From positions 62,001 through 126,000 of the forward strand of contig JARLGW010000008.1 of the NCBI GenBank assembly GCA_031292565.1: a DNA stretch of 64,000 nt, in the 5' to 3' direction. This document shows positions 16,541-25,870 of the stretch, in pieces (position 1 is the stretch's first letter; each line of letters begins with the position of its first letter). Both the position numbers and the translations under genes were made by a program. The notes below the pieces were generated by a model. It ran no database searches. It was not told the origin of the DNA and saw only the letters and a program-made list of their open reading frames with translations. The DNA is from Paludibacteraceae bacterium. Its GTDB lineage: Bacteria; Bacteroidota; Bacteroidia; Bacteroidales; Paludibacteraceae.

Positions 16541-17817
16541 AATTTATCGTTTTTTGCTAAACGAAGATACCAAATTAATAAACCACTGATGTAAATTGTA
16601 TTTACAAAAGAAAACAAAACGATAGCTAATTTAATGTTTTGATGCCATACTCCTATAAAAAGAGCAGAAATTCGCAATATAGCGTAAACAATCTCTAAAA
16701 CCATTGCTTTTAATTGCTTTTGAGCCACCGCGGGCATAAAACATAGCGATGAGGATATTAATGCAATTAAAAACCAAGGCAACATCAATTGTATATATTC
16801 CCCGGACTTGATCCAAGTTGCTCCAAATAACAATTTAACCAACACAGGTATAGAAAAATAAAGAATAATAAAAGTAGGAATCCCAATCAAAAGCGTCTTT
16901 ACACAAAAATTCTTTAGTAATGAATAGCTATTTATTCCCTCCGCTTTGTTTTGAGATACCTTTTGAAAAAACACTTGATTTACCGACCCCGCAAAGAGCG
17001 TAATCGGTTTAAACCCCATGGTAATGCCTAGCGAAAAAAGACCCACCTCCGTCATATTAAAATAAGCCGCCAATATCATTATGGGCAAATTGCCAGAAAG
17101 CGTATTAATAAATGCATGCGGAAGCGTAAACTTTGGGAAGTTGGCTTGCCTTATTGCAGCTTCTTTCATTTGTTTTTTTTCAAACTTGAAAAGAGAACTA
17201 TAGTCCGACTTTTTGAAAAAAACTGAAATAACGCCGATCAATTGGCCAAAAATACTGGCAGCTATCAATCCCCACTGAGTAAAACCTAAAACACCAAAGC
17301 CCACCTTGAGAGAACTGTTTGCAGCACTTTGCACTATATTGTAACGTGCACTTACATTGAAACGATTTATTCGATTGAGCCAATATGTGAAAACAAGCCC
17401 AAGGGTGGACAAAAAAATTAACAGCGGAATATAGTTCACATAGTCAGCAATACTCTCTATATGAAATATCTTAATTGTGAATGGTTTAAAGAAAATGAAA
17501 GCGACTAAAAAAATAAGACTAACCCCGATGTTTATTAAAAAAGATAAATCAAAAACAGCCGCGGCCATCTTTCGTTCTTTTTCAACCATTATTCCGGCTT
17601 CATATTTCCCCGAAGCAAGAATAGAACCAATACCAACGATGGAAAGGAATAAACTCAATACACCAAGTTCGTTAGGGTTATATTGCCTAGTTACTATCGG
17701 ATAAACAATAATAGCAATAACCTGACTAAGAGAACTAGCCGACAGAAGAGTTATACTGTTTTTTACAATTCCGGATCGCATGAATGATTTTATTCGTGGA
17801 AACAACTGGCTAATCAT
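16537..17817 (-). CDS. Oligosaccharide flippase (Wzx/MOP superfamily)
   Basis: 426-aa inner-membrane protein with about 12 hydrophobic segments, of the polysaccharide-transporter branch of the MOP superfamily. These proteins flip undecaprenyl-linked repeat units to the periplasm. The N-terminal SITLLSASSLSQVIAIIVYPIVTR pattern, with YNPNELGVLSLFLSIVGIGS after it, is typical. It is coupled by a 4-base overlap to the GT4 gene. It starts 23 bases downstream of argH on the same strand with no terminator or promoter box between, so it may be read through from the pyrE-argH transcript. Confidence 0.88.
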   Translation of the reverse strand: MISQLFPRIKSFMRSGIVKNSITLLSASSLSQVIAIIVYPIVTRQYNPNELGVLSLFLSIVGIGSILASGKYEAGIMVEKERKMAAAVFDLSFLINIGVSLIFLVAFIFFKPFTIKIFHIESIADYVNYIPLLIFLSTLGLVFTYWLNRINRFNVSARYNIVQSAANSSLKVGFGVLGFTQWGLIAASIFGQLIGVISVFFKKSDYSSLFKFEKKQMKEAAIRQANFPKFTLPHAFINTLSGNLPIMILAAYFNMTEVGLFSLGITMGFKPITLFAGSVNQVFFQKVSQNKAEGINSYSLLKNFCVKTLLIGIPTFIILYFSIPVLVKLLFGATWIKSGEYIQLMLPWFLIALISSSLCFMPAVAQKQLKAMVLEIVYAILRISALFIGVWHQNIKLAIVLFSFVNTIYISGLLIWYLRLAKNDKL

Positions 17818-17840
17818 TTATATCCGAATTGATTTATAGT

Positions 17841-19187
17841 TTATTTACCCGTTAGCAAATTCTGTTCAGCCGTAAAGGTTTTTTCAAAGCTAAATTCTTT
17901 CAGCGATTGTTGCATCAATTGTTCTATTTGTTTGTTACACAAATTACCAATGCTACCCTCGTGTGTATGTGCTATGTTCTTGTGTGGCGTGAATTTTCCG
18001 TTTTCAATGTCCAGCCCGACTTTTTTATAAGCATCACGGAATGGCATTCCTTCTTCAAACACCAACCGATTCACCTCTTCCACACTAAACATTAAGTCAT
18101 ACTTATTATCGTCCAAAATATACTCGTTTACCTTCACATCATTCATCATGTGGGTAGTCATGTTAATGCAATCCAACAAACTGTCGAAAGCAGGAAGAAA
18201 TATTTCTTTAATTAATTGCAAATCGCGAAAATAACCAGAAGGCAAATTATTGGTTATCATCAAAATATCATTAGGAAGACTTTGTATGCGATTGCATTTG
18301 GCACGAGTAAGTTCAAACACATCCGGGTTCTTCTTATGCGGCATAATACTCGAACCCGTGGTATATTCGTCCGCCAATTTGATGAATCCGAAGTTTTGGC
18401 TGGAATACATGCAGGAATCAAAAGCAAGCTTAGAAATAGTTCCTGCCACAGAAGCCATAGCATAGGCCACAGAGCGTTCCATCTTTCCGCGACCCATTTG
18501 TGCATATACCACATTATAATTCAACCCATCAAAACCGAGCAAATCCGTAGTCATCTGTCTATTCAAAGGGAAAGACGACCCATAACCGGCCGCCGAACCA
18601 AGCGGATTGCGGTTGCATATTTTCCATGCAGACAATAATAGCTGTATGTCGTCAGTCAGGCTCTCGGCATAAGCCCCGAACCATAAACCGAAGGACGATG
18701 GCATAGCTACCTGCAAATGCGTATAACCGGGCAACAATATATTTTTATAAGCTTCACTTTGGGCAATTAAAACAGCAAAGAGCCTGTTGGTAGCTTGTAC
18801 AATATCGTAGATTCTCCGACGGGTATAAAGCTTCAAATCCACTAATATCTGGTCGTTGCGCGAACGTCCGCTATGGATTTTTTTTCCAGCATCACCAACT
18901 TTCCGGGTAAGCATAAGCTCTATTTGGGAGTGAACATCTTCAACACCTTCTTCAATTATAAATTCACCTTTCTCGGCTATATTATAGATTTCCCGTAGTT
19001 CGTTAAGTAACAACGAAAGTTCTTCTTTTTCCAACAGCCCCACCGATTCCAACATGGTGATATGCGCCATTGAGCCTAACACATCGGATTGTGCTAAAAA
19101 AAGATCCATTTCACGGTCAAGCCCCACGGTAAATGTTTCTATATCCTTATCTACAGGTTTCCCTTTGTCCCAAAGTTTCTGTGCCAT
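17841..19187 (-). CDS. argH: Argininosuccinate lyase
   Basis: Last step of arginine synthesis: argininosuccinate to arginine and fumarate. 448 aa, slightly shorter than the common 460. Signature motifs of the fumarase/aspartase superfamily are present: SGRSRNDQ near residue 115, the PGYTHLQ motif, and GSSIMPHKKNPD with the catalytic Ser loop near residue 275. It lies 6 bases downstream of the SRPBCC gene and 23 bases upstream of the flippase, within a pyrE-led run. Confidence 0.96.
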   Translation of the reverse strand: MAQKLWDKGKPVDKDIETFTVGLDREMDLFLAQSDVLGSMAHITMLESVGLLEKEELSLLLNELREIYNIAEKGEFIIEEGVEDVHSQIELMLTRKVGDAGKKIHSGRSRNDQILVDLKLYTRRRIYDIVQATNRLFAVLIAQSEAYKNILLPGYTHLQVAMPSSFGLWFGAYAESLTDDIQLLLSAWKICNRNPLGSAAGYGSSFPLNRQMTTDLLGFDGLNYNVVYAQMGRGKMERSVAYAMASVAGTISKLAFDSCMYSSQNFGFIKLADEYTTGSSIMPHKKNPDVFELTRAKCNRIQSLPNDILMITNNLPSGYFRDLQLIKEIFLPAFDSLLDCINMTTHMMNDVKVNEYILDDNKYDLMFSVEEVNRLVFEEGMPFRDAYKKVGLDIENGKFTPHKNIAHTHEGSIGNLCNKQIEQLMQQSLKEFSFEKTFTAEQNLLTGK

Positions 19188-19193
19188 ATAAAT

Positions 19194-19607
19194 TTAATAT
19201 TCTATTTTGGTTAACCCATTAGCAAATTGATCGATAAAGTCTTGCAATTTACTGCCAAGCATCATCTTTATCATCATCGGTAGGTCAGCTTTAAGCGTAA
19301 CTTTAAGTTTTGTATCGTTTTCTGCTTTTTCCACAAGCTGAATCCAAAGATTAAAGGCAATGGGCGAATTTTCAGCCTCGAATTTGATCGTTTTATATTC
19401 CACTCGTTCCACAATTCGCAACGTAATTTTTCCTATGGCATTTACATTAAAAGACACCGTATCCGTATCATAAGTCATTTCGCTAACGCCCGAATCGGCA
19501 GGAACTTTATCTTTTAGAGTTGCTAAATTATTGAGGTCTGATAATTTAGCAAAAACCATCTTGCTATCTGACAAGATGGTCTTTATTTCGCTTTCGTATG
19601 TTGTCAT
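19194..19607 (-). CDS. SRPBCC/START-like small protein
   Basis: 137-aa soluble protein with a pattern of beta-strands and a long C-terminal helix (MMIKMMLGSKLQDFIDQFANGL) typical of the SRPBCC (polyketide cyclase-like) ligand-binding fold. It follows pyrE by 9 bases, an arrangement I recognise from other Bacteroidetes genomes. No catalytic residues can be named and its ligand is unknown. Confidence 0.72.
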   Translation of the reverse strand: MTTYESEIKTILSDSKMVFAKLSDLNNLATLKDKVPADSGVSEMTYDTDTVSFNVNAIGKITLRIVERVEYKTIKFEAENSPIAFNLWIQLVEKAENDTKLKVTLKADLPMMIKMMLGSKLQDFIDQFANGLTKIEY

Positions 19608-19616
19608 ATAAAGTGT

Positions 19617-20252
19617 TTATGCTTGTTCCCAATGAGCCGGATCCTTGCGCCATTCTTGCAAAGTTTCCATTTCATTGTGTGCAATATAGTCTGTATCCAA
19701 CGCAACTTCCAACACGGTATTGTAATCGCAAAGAGTGGTTAGCTCCACTTTATGCTTTTTAAAGGCCTCTGCCGCCACCGGAAATTCGTAAGTAAATATA
19801 GCTACCATACCTACCACATCAGAGCCATCGTTACGAATAGCCTCAACAGCTTTCAAACTACTGCTTCCGGTTGAAATAAGATCCTCGATAACCACTACCT
19901 TTTGTTTCGGTTTTAAATCGCCTTCAATGAGATTTTCCAATCCGTGATCTTTAGGTGCCGACCTAACATATATAAACGGAAGACCTAATTCTTCAGCCAC
20001 CAAAGCACCTTGAGCAATAGCTCCAGTTGCAACCCCAGCAATAACCTGAGCATCAGGATATTTTTCTTTGATAACATGGCAAAATTGCTCTTTGATATAT
20101 GTTCTTATATTAGGATAGGATAATGTTTTACGATTATCACAATATATGGGTGATTTCCAGCCTGATGCCCAAGTAAAAGGCATTGTTGGTTGAAGTTTGA
20201 TTGCTTTAATCTTTAGTAGCTTTTCGGCTACTTTATTGCCTACTTTTTTCAT
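19617..20252 (-). CDS. pyrE: Orotate phosphoribosyltransferase
   Basis: Converts orotate and PRPP to orotidine 5'-phosphate in pyrimidine synthesis. 211 aa, normal length. The PRPP-binding motif VVVIEDLISTGSS is present near residue 115. The N-terminal TWASGWKSPIYCDNRK segment contains substrate-binding residues, and YVRSAPKDHG corresponds to the flexible catalytic loop. It heads a same-strand run of SRPBCC, argH, flippase and GT4 genes. Confidence 0.96.
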   Translation of the reverse strand: MKKVGNKVAEKLLKIKAIKLQPTMPFTWASGWKSPIYCDNRKTLSYPNIRTYIKEQFCHVIKEKYPDAQVIAGVATGAIAQGALVAEELGLPFIYVRSAPKDHGLENLIEGDLKPKQKVVVIEDLISTGSSSLKAVEAIRNDGSDVVGMVAIFTYEFPVAAEAFKKHKVELTTLCDYNTVLEVALDTDYIAHNEMETLQEWRKDPAHWEQA

Positions 20253-20279
20253 AGTTTTCTAAATATATTAAGTTGGATA

Positions 20280-20287
20280 CAAAAATA
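20280..20287 (-). promoter_or_regulatory. -7 promoter box for the pyrE operon
   Basis: The minus strand reads TATTTTTG, 28 bases before the pyrE ATG. It is the only clear box found upstream of the five-gene run. Confidence 0.5.
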
Positions 20288-20371
20288 TAGATTCTGTTTA
20301 ACATTCTTATTAAAGAAAGCTGATTTAGTATTGAAACTTTTTACGAATTAAAATTTAACTGCTACAAAAGC

Positions 20372-21574
20372 CTAAAATCCAGCCATCAGCAAGCCAATAT
20401 CATTGGACGACAAATTAAAATGACTCCCGATAAGGCGATTAACCAATATCCCGTTGTAAAGATAAAGTCCATTTCTGAATCCAGAGTCCTCATTCGCCGC
20501 GTTTCTAACGTTTCCAGAGGCCGCGATCCGAAGCATCAGCGGAGCAAAGATATTACTTAATGCCATCGATGCCGTACGCCCTACCCTTGAAGATAAATTA
20601 GGCACACAGTAATGAATAACGCCACAACGCTCATACACGGGATCGGAAAGCGTGCGACACTCCGATGTTTCAAAGCAGCCGCCTTGATCCACACTTAAAT
20701 CAATGATAATAGCCCCTTTCTTCATGGTTCTTACCAAATCTTCCGACACCATAAACCGTTCCGATCCATTAATGTAACGAAGCGTCCCTATCACGGCATC
20801 AGCTGATTTCAATGCTTTGAAAAGCACGCGTGGATGGATAACGGAAGTAAAAATATGTTGCCCCATTTGCTGATGAAGCTTGCGCAATTTATTTATATCA
20901 TGGTCGAATATTTTCACCTGTGCTCCTAGCGACATGGCTGTTCGTGCCGCCACGGATCCGGCTATGCCGGCTCCTAATATCAGCACCTCGGTAGCCGAAA
21001 CTCCAGCAATACCACCAAGCAACAAACCTTTCCCGCCATTTTCATTAGACATGTATTGAGCGGCAATGGATACAGACGTAATACCGTCTATCTCGGAAAT
21101 GGAACTAACCACAGGGAAATTTCGTTGCTCATCTTTAATCAATTCGTAAGCAATGGCAGTAATCTTTTTTTGTATCATCAACTGAATGCTTTCTCTTGAA
21201 AACTGACTAATTTGCAGCATCGAGAATATTGAAGCCCTATCATTCATCAACGCTACTTCCTGTTGTGTGGGTGGTGCAATTTTAAGTACGATATCAGCAG
21301 AAAAAGCATCTTCGGGCGACTCCACAATCGTTGCCCCTGCCTCGGCATATCTAAGGTCGGTATAATTCATTCCCAATCCGGCTCCTGTTTCCAGCAAAAC
21401 TTCATGCCCCTCTTCCACTAGAATTGATACTGCTTCAGGGGTTAAGGCAAGTCGCGTTTCAATAGACTGGTTTTCTTTCGGAATACCAAAAACCAACTGC
21501 TTATTGTTTTTTATTTCACGAAGCAAACATTCTTGCGGTTGTAAATTTTCTTTTGCAGTGAAAAAATGTTCCAT
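20372..21574 (-). CDS. ald: Alanine dehydrogenase
   Basis: NAD-dependent interconversion of alanine with pyruvate and ammonia. The 400-aa protein belongs to the alanine dehydrogenase/transhydrogenase family: GIPKE and ETRLALTPEAV near the N-terminus bind substrate, and LILGAGIAGSVAARTAMSLGA is the Rossmann nucleotide loop. IIDLSVDQGGCFETS is the conserved C-terminal stretch. It is about 30 residues longer at the N-terminus than typical enzymes of about 370 aa. It lies 15 bases downstream of aroK, so both are probably cotranscribed. Confidence 0.88.
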   Translation of the reverse strand: MEHFFTAKENLQPQECLLREIKNNKQLVFGIPKENQSIETRLALTPEAVSILVEEGHEVLLETGAGLGMNYTDLRYAEAGATIVESPEDAFSADIVLKIAPPTQQEVALMNDRASIFSMLQISQFSRESIQLMIQKKITAIAYELIKDEQRNFPVVSSISEIDGITSVSIAAQYMSNENGGKGLLLGGIAGVSATEVLILGAGIAGSVAARTAMSLGAQVKIFDHDINKLRKLHQQMGQHIFTSVIHPRVLFKALKSADAVIGTLRYINGSERFMVSEDLVRTMKKGAIIIDLSVDQGGCFETSECRTLSDPVYERCGVIHYCVPNLSSRVGRTASMALSNIFAPLMLRIAASGNVRNAANEDSGFRNGLYLYNGILVNRLIGSHFNLSSNDIGLLMAGF

Positions 21575-21589
21575 ATTCTTATAAAATTA

Positions 21590-22114
21590 TTAATCAATTC
21601 TTGATGATAAAAATTCCTTGATTTTCTTACTCACCGGTTCCGGGTTATCATCGTTATTCTGAACGATATATGTTGATTGATTGTAATATGGTTCGCGTTC
21701 GGTCAGTTTCTTTCTAATGAACAAAGGCAATTCCTCTTTTGTTATATTTTTAATGAGCGGACGAGTGTTTCTTGCACTCAAAAGGCGTGCGGCTAACTTT
21801 TCTGGTGTAGATTGAAGATAAATACTAACACCATGCTGATTCATAATTTGCATATTGTTGAAAAAACAAGCAGCACCTCCGCCGGTAGAGATAATTACAT
21901 TATCCATTTCGGCCACTTCTTTAAGTAACCGATGTTCTATTTCACGAAATTTTTGTTCTCCTTGTTCTGAGAAAATTTCACTTATTTTTTTTAAATATCT
22001 ATTTTCTATATAACAATCCAAATCAATGAACGAACAACCTAACTCTTTGGACAGCATGTGCCCGATAGTTGTTTTACCCGAGCCCATGAATCCTACTAAA
22101 AATATATTTCTCAT
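21590..22114 (-). CDS. aroK: Shikimate kinase
   Basis: Phosphorylates shikimate at the 3-hydroxyl with ATP in the chorismate pathway. The ATG at 22114 gives 174 aa, the normal size, and places the P-loop GFMGSGKTT right after MRNIFLV. The DLDCYIE motif (shikimate/Mg2+ site) and the STGGGAAC loop are present. The frame is open upstream to 22177, but that stretch overlaps the promoter and would add unrelated residues. Confidence 0.95.
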   Translation of the reverse strand: MRNIFLVGFMGSGKTTIGHMLSKELGCSFIDLDCYIENRYLKKISEIFSEQGEQKFREIEHRLLKEVAEMDNVIISTGGGAACFFNNMQIMNQHGVSIYLQSTPEKLAARLLSARNTRPLIKNITKEELPLFIRKKLTEREPYYNQSTYIVQNNDDNPEPVSKKIKEFLSSRID

Positions 22115-22154
22115 ATTAAAAAAGGATATTCTCTTACCACACCTAATTAAACAA

Positions 22155-22162
22155 CAAAGGTA
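22155..22162 (-). promoter_or_regulatory. -7 promoter box for aroK-ald
   Basis: The minus strand reads TACCTTTG, 40 bases before the aroK ATG. Confidence 0.5.
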
Positions 22163-22272
22163 ACATTTATGCAGCAAAGATTATAGACAGTTTTCATCGA
22201 AAATGTATGTTATGCAAAATAAAAACAAATTAGAATCATTCTTGTTTCCCTGTTTTTTTCAAAAAAATGATG

Positions 22273-22280
22273 TACTTTTG
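22273..22280 (+). promoter_or_regulatory. -7 promoter box for the lipoprotein gene at 22359
   Basis: TACTTTTG matches TAnnTTTG in the divergent aroK region. Confidence 0.45.
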
Positions 22281-22358
22281 TTAGCATCATTTTAAAAGTA
22301 TATCAAACCGTTCCTGTTTATATTGTACTTAATGAGATTGAAAATGTCACTAAAATCG

Positions 22359-23117
22359 ATGAATAAAAACAAATTAGCCATATTATTGCTACTAAGCTTT
22401 AGCTTTATATTTTTTTCGTGCAATAGAAAAAACAGTTCTCTAAAAGGTCTTCCTGTAGGTTCCACTATTCACTTATTTGAAAACGATCAAGACTCATCAA
22501 ACCAAGAGCCGCTTAAAACAAAACAATATAAAGTTGGCGACTGGGTTTTCTCGTTTGAGAGAATAGACAGAGATCAGTATGAAGTGGAAAAAGTAAAACA
22601 AAAAATTCCTTCCGCGTTAACGTTTGAACAGCTACCTAAAAACATTGCGTCCAGAATAGGTATTGGCGACGACGGATTAATGAGAAGCTTACGCTTCGAT
22701 AACCAGATAATTAAATATTTCCCCGTAAAAAAGGACGATGATAAGGAGGAATATCATTTCTATGCATACTATCCACAATTAAACATGGTATCCATTTCTT
22801 GTCGGTATGCCGAAAATTTGGATATTACATCCTACATCATGAAAAACGGACAAGTTTCGGATATATCACCCGAAGATTATTGCCCGGATGCTTCTGCTTG
22901 TTTCACCATCAAAGAAGACAGCACTAGCCTATCGGCACTATTCATGGATGTAAAAAAACAAAAACAAATTGTTACCTTCATGATAGATGACATCGAGAGC
23001 GGCTACGCTTCCGATGCTTACGAAACGGTGTGGATTGACAACAATACCGCCTTGCTGAAAGTAGAAGCAAATAATCAGGATGAAGATGAATACTGGATTT
23101 TAAAAATCCAACGATAA
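22359..23117 (+). CDS. Hypothetical lipoprotein
   Basis: About 252 aa with a clear lipoprotein signal: MNKNK, a hydrophobic stretch, then IFFSC with Cys21. The mature part is acidic and beta-rich with no motif I recognise. In-frame ATGs at 22332 and 22344 are alternatives; 22359 gives the cleanest signal peptide. It lies between divergent aroK and the downstream helix-hairpin-helix gene, with its own promoter box. Function unknown. Confidence 0.7.
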   Translation: MNKNKLAILLLLSFSFIFFSCNRKNSSLKGLPVGSTIHLFENDQDSSNQEPLKTKQYKVGDWVFSFERIDRDQYEVEKVKQKIPSALTFEQLPKNIASRIGIGDDGLMRSLRFDNQIIKYFPVKKDDDKEEYHFYAYYPQLNMVSISCRYAENLDITSYIMKNGQVSDISPEDYCPDASACFTIKEDSTSLSALFMDVKKQKQIVTFMIDDIESGYASDAYETVWIDNNTALLKVEANNQDEDEYWILKIQR

Positions 23118-23176
23118 CTTTTTGAGAACAAAATCAGTAAATTTGTGGACTTTTAAATTTTAAGTCCCCGAATGTT

Positions 23177-24079
23177 ATGTCTTGGAAAGATTATTTTTAT
23201 TTCACCAAAAGTCAGCGGGTCGGGTTATGGGCACTCATCATAGCCATTGCAGGGATAATGATTGCAGATGTATGCCTGCATCACATCAATAAACAAACTG
23301 CCATCACTATTCAGGACACGGCGTTCATCAACAAAGCCGCCCGCTTCAAAGCATCTTTAAAGGAAAACAAGCCCCACTTTTACGAAAAGAACTACACGGA
23401 TAAATACTCCTATCCATCAGAAAATAGCGAGCCACAGGCTGCACCCCAACTTTTTGCTTTCAACCCCAACCTATTAGACTCTTCTGGCTTCGTTAAGCTT
23501 GGTTTAAAACCATTTATAGCGCACAACATCCTAAAATATAGAAGCAAAGGAGGACGGTTTAAGAAAAAAGCCGACTTTGCTAAAATTTACGCCCTTTCAC
23601 CGGCACAATTTGCCACACTGGAACCCTATATAAATATCCCCACGGATAATAAAACGAACGTTACCGAAATAAAAGCAAAATCTATTGAGCTAAATAGCAC
23701 TGACAGCACACAACTTAAACAAATAAAAGGCATGCCAGGCTGGCTTGCCAAACGGGTTATCACCTACCGGAAAAAGCTGGGTGGATATGCTTCGGTAAAT
23801 CAACTGGCTGAGGTTTGGGATATGCCTCCCGAATTGTTTCAGAAAATAAAACCACTATTTATCATTGACATCTCCAAAATAAATAAAATACAAGTGAACG
23901 AAGCCACTATAGACGGATTAAAAAAACTTCCGTACACCAACTATTATCAGGCTAAAGAAATTTATGAATACCGAAAAAAGAAAGGCAAAATAAAAGCAAT
24001 AGAAGAGCTTAAAAGCATTGACGAAGAGCTAATAAACACTACTTATTTGGAAAAGATAAAACCATACCTCGCATTTTAA
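23177..24079 (+). CDS. ComEA-like helix-hairpin-helix protein
   Basis: 300-aa protein with one N-terminal membrane helix (about residues 15-33) and three helix-hairpin-helix units in the exported part: near 110-150 (FIAHNILKYRSKGGRF), near 170-225 (GMPGWLAKRVITYRKKLGG) and near 245-295 (YYQAKEIYEYRKKKGK). ComEA-type HhH domains bind DNA non-specifically, and in competent bacteria they pull DNA across the envelope. Bacteroidetes commonly encode such proteins without proven competence. A comF-like gene is also in this window. The role in DNA uptake is inference. Confidence 0.8.
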   Translation: MSWKDYFYFTKSQRVGLWALIIAIAGIMIADVCLHHINKQTAITIQDTAFINKAARFKASLKENKPHFYEKNYTDKYSYPSENSEPQAAPQLFAFNPNLLDSSGFVKLGLKPFIAHNILKYRSKGGRFKKKADFAKIYALSPAQFATLEPYINIPTDNKTNVTEIKAKSIELNSTDSTQLKQIKGMPGWLAKRVITYRKKLGGYASVNQLAEVWDMPPELFQKIKPLFIIDISKINKIQVNEATIDGLKKLPYTNYYQAKEIYEYRKKKGKIKAIEELKSIDEELINTTYLEKIKPYLAF

Positions 24080-24169
24080 TTTTACGGTTTTGGCAAAAAA
24101 TATGTTATAAAATATATTTTGTATGTGCGTTAATTATTTACCTTTAGTTCTTTCTAAAAATTTAACACA

Positions 24170-25636
24170 ATGAATGTAAATACGCCAAAAACAGAAGTAA
24201 AATTTTATTCGGGCGAAGAAATTCCGTTGGAATTGCATAAAGTCCGTATCGTTCAAAAACTACATTTAGTTCCTATCGAAAGAAGGCTTGAAGCTTTAAC
24301 CGAAGGTGGGTATAACACGTTTCAATTAAACACCACCGATGTGTTTCTTGATATGCTTACCGACAGTGGCACCAACGCGATGAGCGACAACCAACTGGCG
24401 GCCATGATGCGGGCTGACGACGCGTATGCAGGCTCGCAAAGTTTTATCCGCTTACAAAAAGCTGTGGAAGAAGTGCTAGGCAAAAAATATTTTTTACCCA
24501 CACATCAGGGACGAGCTGCCGAAAATATTTTAAGCGTGGCCTACGTGAAAAAAACCAGCTTAATTCCAATGAACTACCATTTCACCACCGCACTTGCGCA
24601 CATCACCGAAAATGGAGGCCATATTATAGAGCTACTCTACCCTGAAGCATATAAAATAGACTCAGTTCACCCGTTTAAAGGGAACATGAACGTGGAAGCA
24701 TTGGAAAAATGTATTCAGGAAACTGGCAAAGAAAACATTCCTTTTATACGTATGGAAGCCTCAACCAACCTGATTGGCGGACAACCGTTTTCCATTCAAA
24801 ACCTGCGTGACGTACGTGCCATTGCCAGCAAACATGGCATTCGGTTAGTGCTTGATGCCAGCTTGCTGGGTGAAAATGCATATTTGGTAAAACAACGGGA
24901 GCCGGAGTTTAAAGACAAATCGATGGCCGAAATTATTTTGACCATGACAGGGCTGTCCGATTTGGTTTATTTCTCGGCACGCAAATTAAGTTCTTCCCGT
25001 GGTGGTGGTATTTGTAGCAACGAGCTTACCATCTATCGCGAACTGGAAGCATTGGTACCTTTGTACGAGGGCTTCCTTACATACGGGGGCATCTCCATCC
25101 GCGAGATAGAAGCCATGGCCGTAGGTTTATATGAAACGCTGGATGAAACCATGATTTCACAAAGCCCGTCGTTCATAAAATATTTGGTAAACGAAGCTAA
25201 GGCAAAAGGCATCCCGATGATTACCCCTCCGGGTGTGCTGGGTGCGCACGTGGATGCCATGTCGTTTTGCGCCCACATCCCGCAAACCGAATATCCCGCG
25301 GGAGCCTTGGCCGCTGCCTTCTTCCTGATTTCGGGTGTGCGTGGTATGGAACGTGGCTCCATATCCAACCAACGCGATGAAAACGGAAATGAAACGTATG
25401 CCGATATGGAATTGCTTCGCTTGGCGGTACCACGCCGAGTGTTTACCTTATCGCAAATAAAATATGTAATTGACCGCCTATCGTGGTTGTATGACAACCG
25501 CCAGCTGATAGGTGGGTTAAAGTTTACCTACGAACCCCCCGTACTTCGTTTCTTCATGGGTAAACTCTCGCCAACCAGCAATTGGCCTGAAAAGCTGATG
25601 GCAAAATTCCGTCAAGATTTTGGCGATAGCTTATAA
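24170..25636 (+). CDS. Beta-eliminating lyase, tyrosine phenol-lyase/tryptophanase family
   Basis: PLP enzyme of 488 aa that should split an aromatic amino acid into the aromatic leaving group, pyruvate and ammonia. LTDSGTNAMSDNQ, PTHQGRAAEN, YGGISIREIEAMAVGL and LKFTYEPPVLRFF align with both family members. FTT (138-140) and MERG with Arg395 follow tyrosine phenol-lyase more than tryptophanase. The PLP lysine is Lys272 in SARKLSSSRGGG, a loop unlike the usual SGKKD or SAKKD. The Arg that contacts PLP O3' appears to be Leu232 (DASLL versus DATR). The substrate is therefore uncertain. Promoter-like TACCTTTA precedes it; a strong terminator follows. Confidence 0.85.
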   Translation: MNVNTPKTEVKFYSGEEIPLELHKVRIVQKLHLVPIERRLEALTEGGYNTFQLNTTDVFLDMLTDSGTNAMSDNQLAAMMRADDAYAGSQSFIRLQKAVEEVLGKKYFLPTHQGRAAENILSVAYVKKTSLIPMNYHFTTALAHITENGGHIIELLYPEAYKIDSVHPFKGNMNVEALEKCIQETGKENIPFIRMEASTNLIGGQPFSIQNLRDVRAIASKHGIRLVLDASLLGENAYLVKQREPEFKDKSMAEIILTMTGLSDLVYFSARKLSSSRGGGICSNELTIYRELEALVPLYEGFLTYGGISIREIEAMAVGLYETLDETMISQSPSFIKYLVNEAKAKGIPMITPPGVLGAHVDAMSFCAHIPQTEYPAGALAAAFFLISGVRGMERGSISNQRDENGNETYADMELLRLAVPRRVFTLSQIKYVIDRLSWLYDNRQLIGGLKFTYEPPVLRFFMGKLSPTSNWPEKLMAKFRQDFGDSL

Positions 25637-25663
25637 AGCAGCACGAACCTAAAACAACGATAC

Positions 25664-25700
25664 AAATAGAGGAGAATTAATTTTGATTCTCCTCTATTTG
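25664..25700 (+). terminator. Terminator after the beta-eliminating lyase gene
   Basis: 14-bp stem AAATAGAGGAGAAT / ATTCTCCTCTATTT (25664-25677 with 25686-25699) with a T-rich loop. Confidence 0.75.
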
Positions 25701-25834
25701 TGCTCTTATGTAGAATATGATTAATTACTCATCTCTCACTCCTGTTTTTCGTCATTCTTCGCGACAACCACATTTCTCTCCAAGCTTTGTTTTGGAAAGG
25801 ATATGGAAAAATGAACTATTTAAGTGAAATAATT

Positions 25835-25842
25835 TATCTTTG
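25835..25842 (+). promoter_or_regulatory. -7 promoter box for the gtrA-like gene
   Basis: TATCTTTG, 29 bases before ATG 25871. It rules out the longer frame starting at 25787. Confidence 0.55.
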
Positions 25843-25870
25843 CATCTGCAAAAATTACAAAGCAGGTTCT

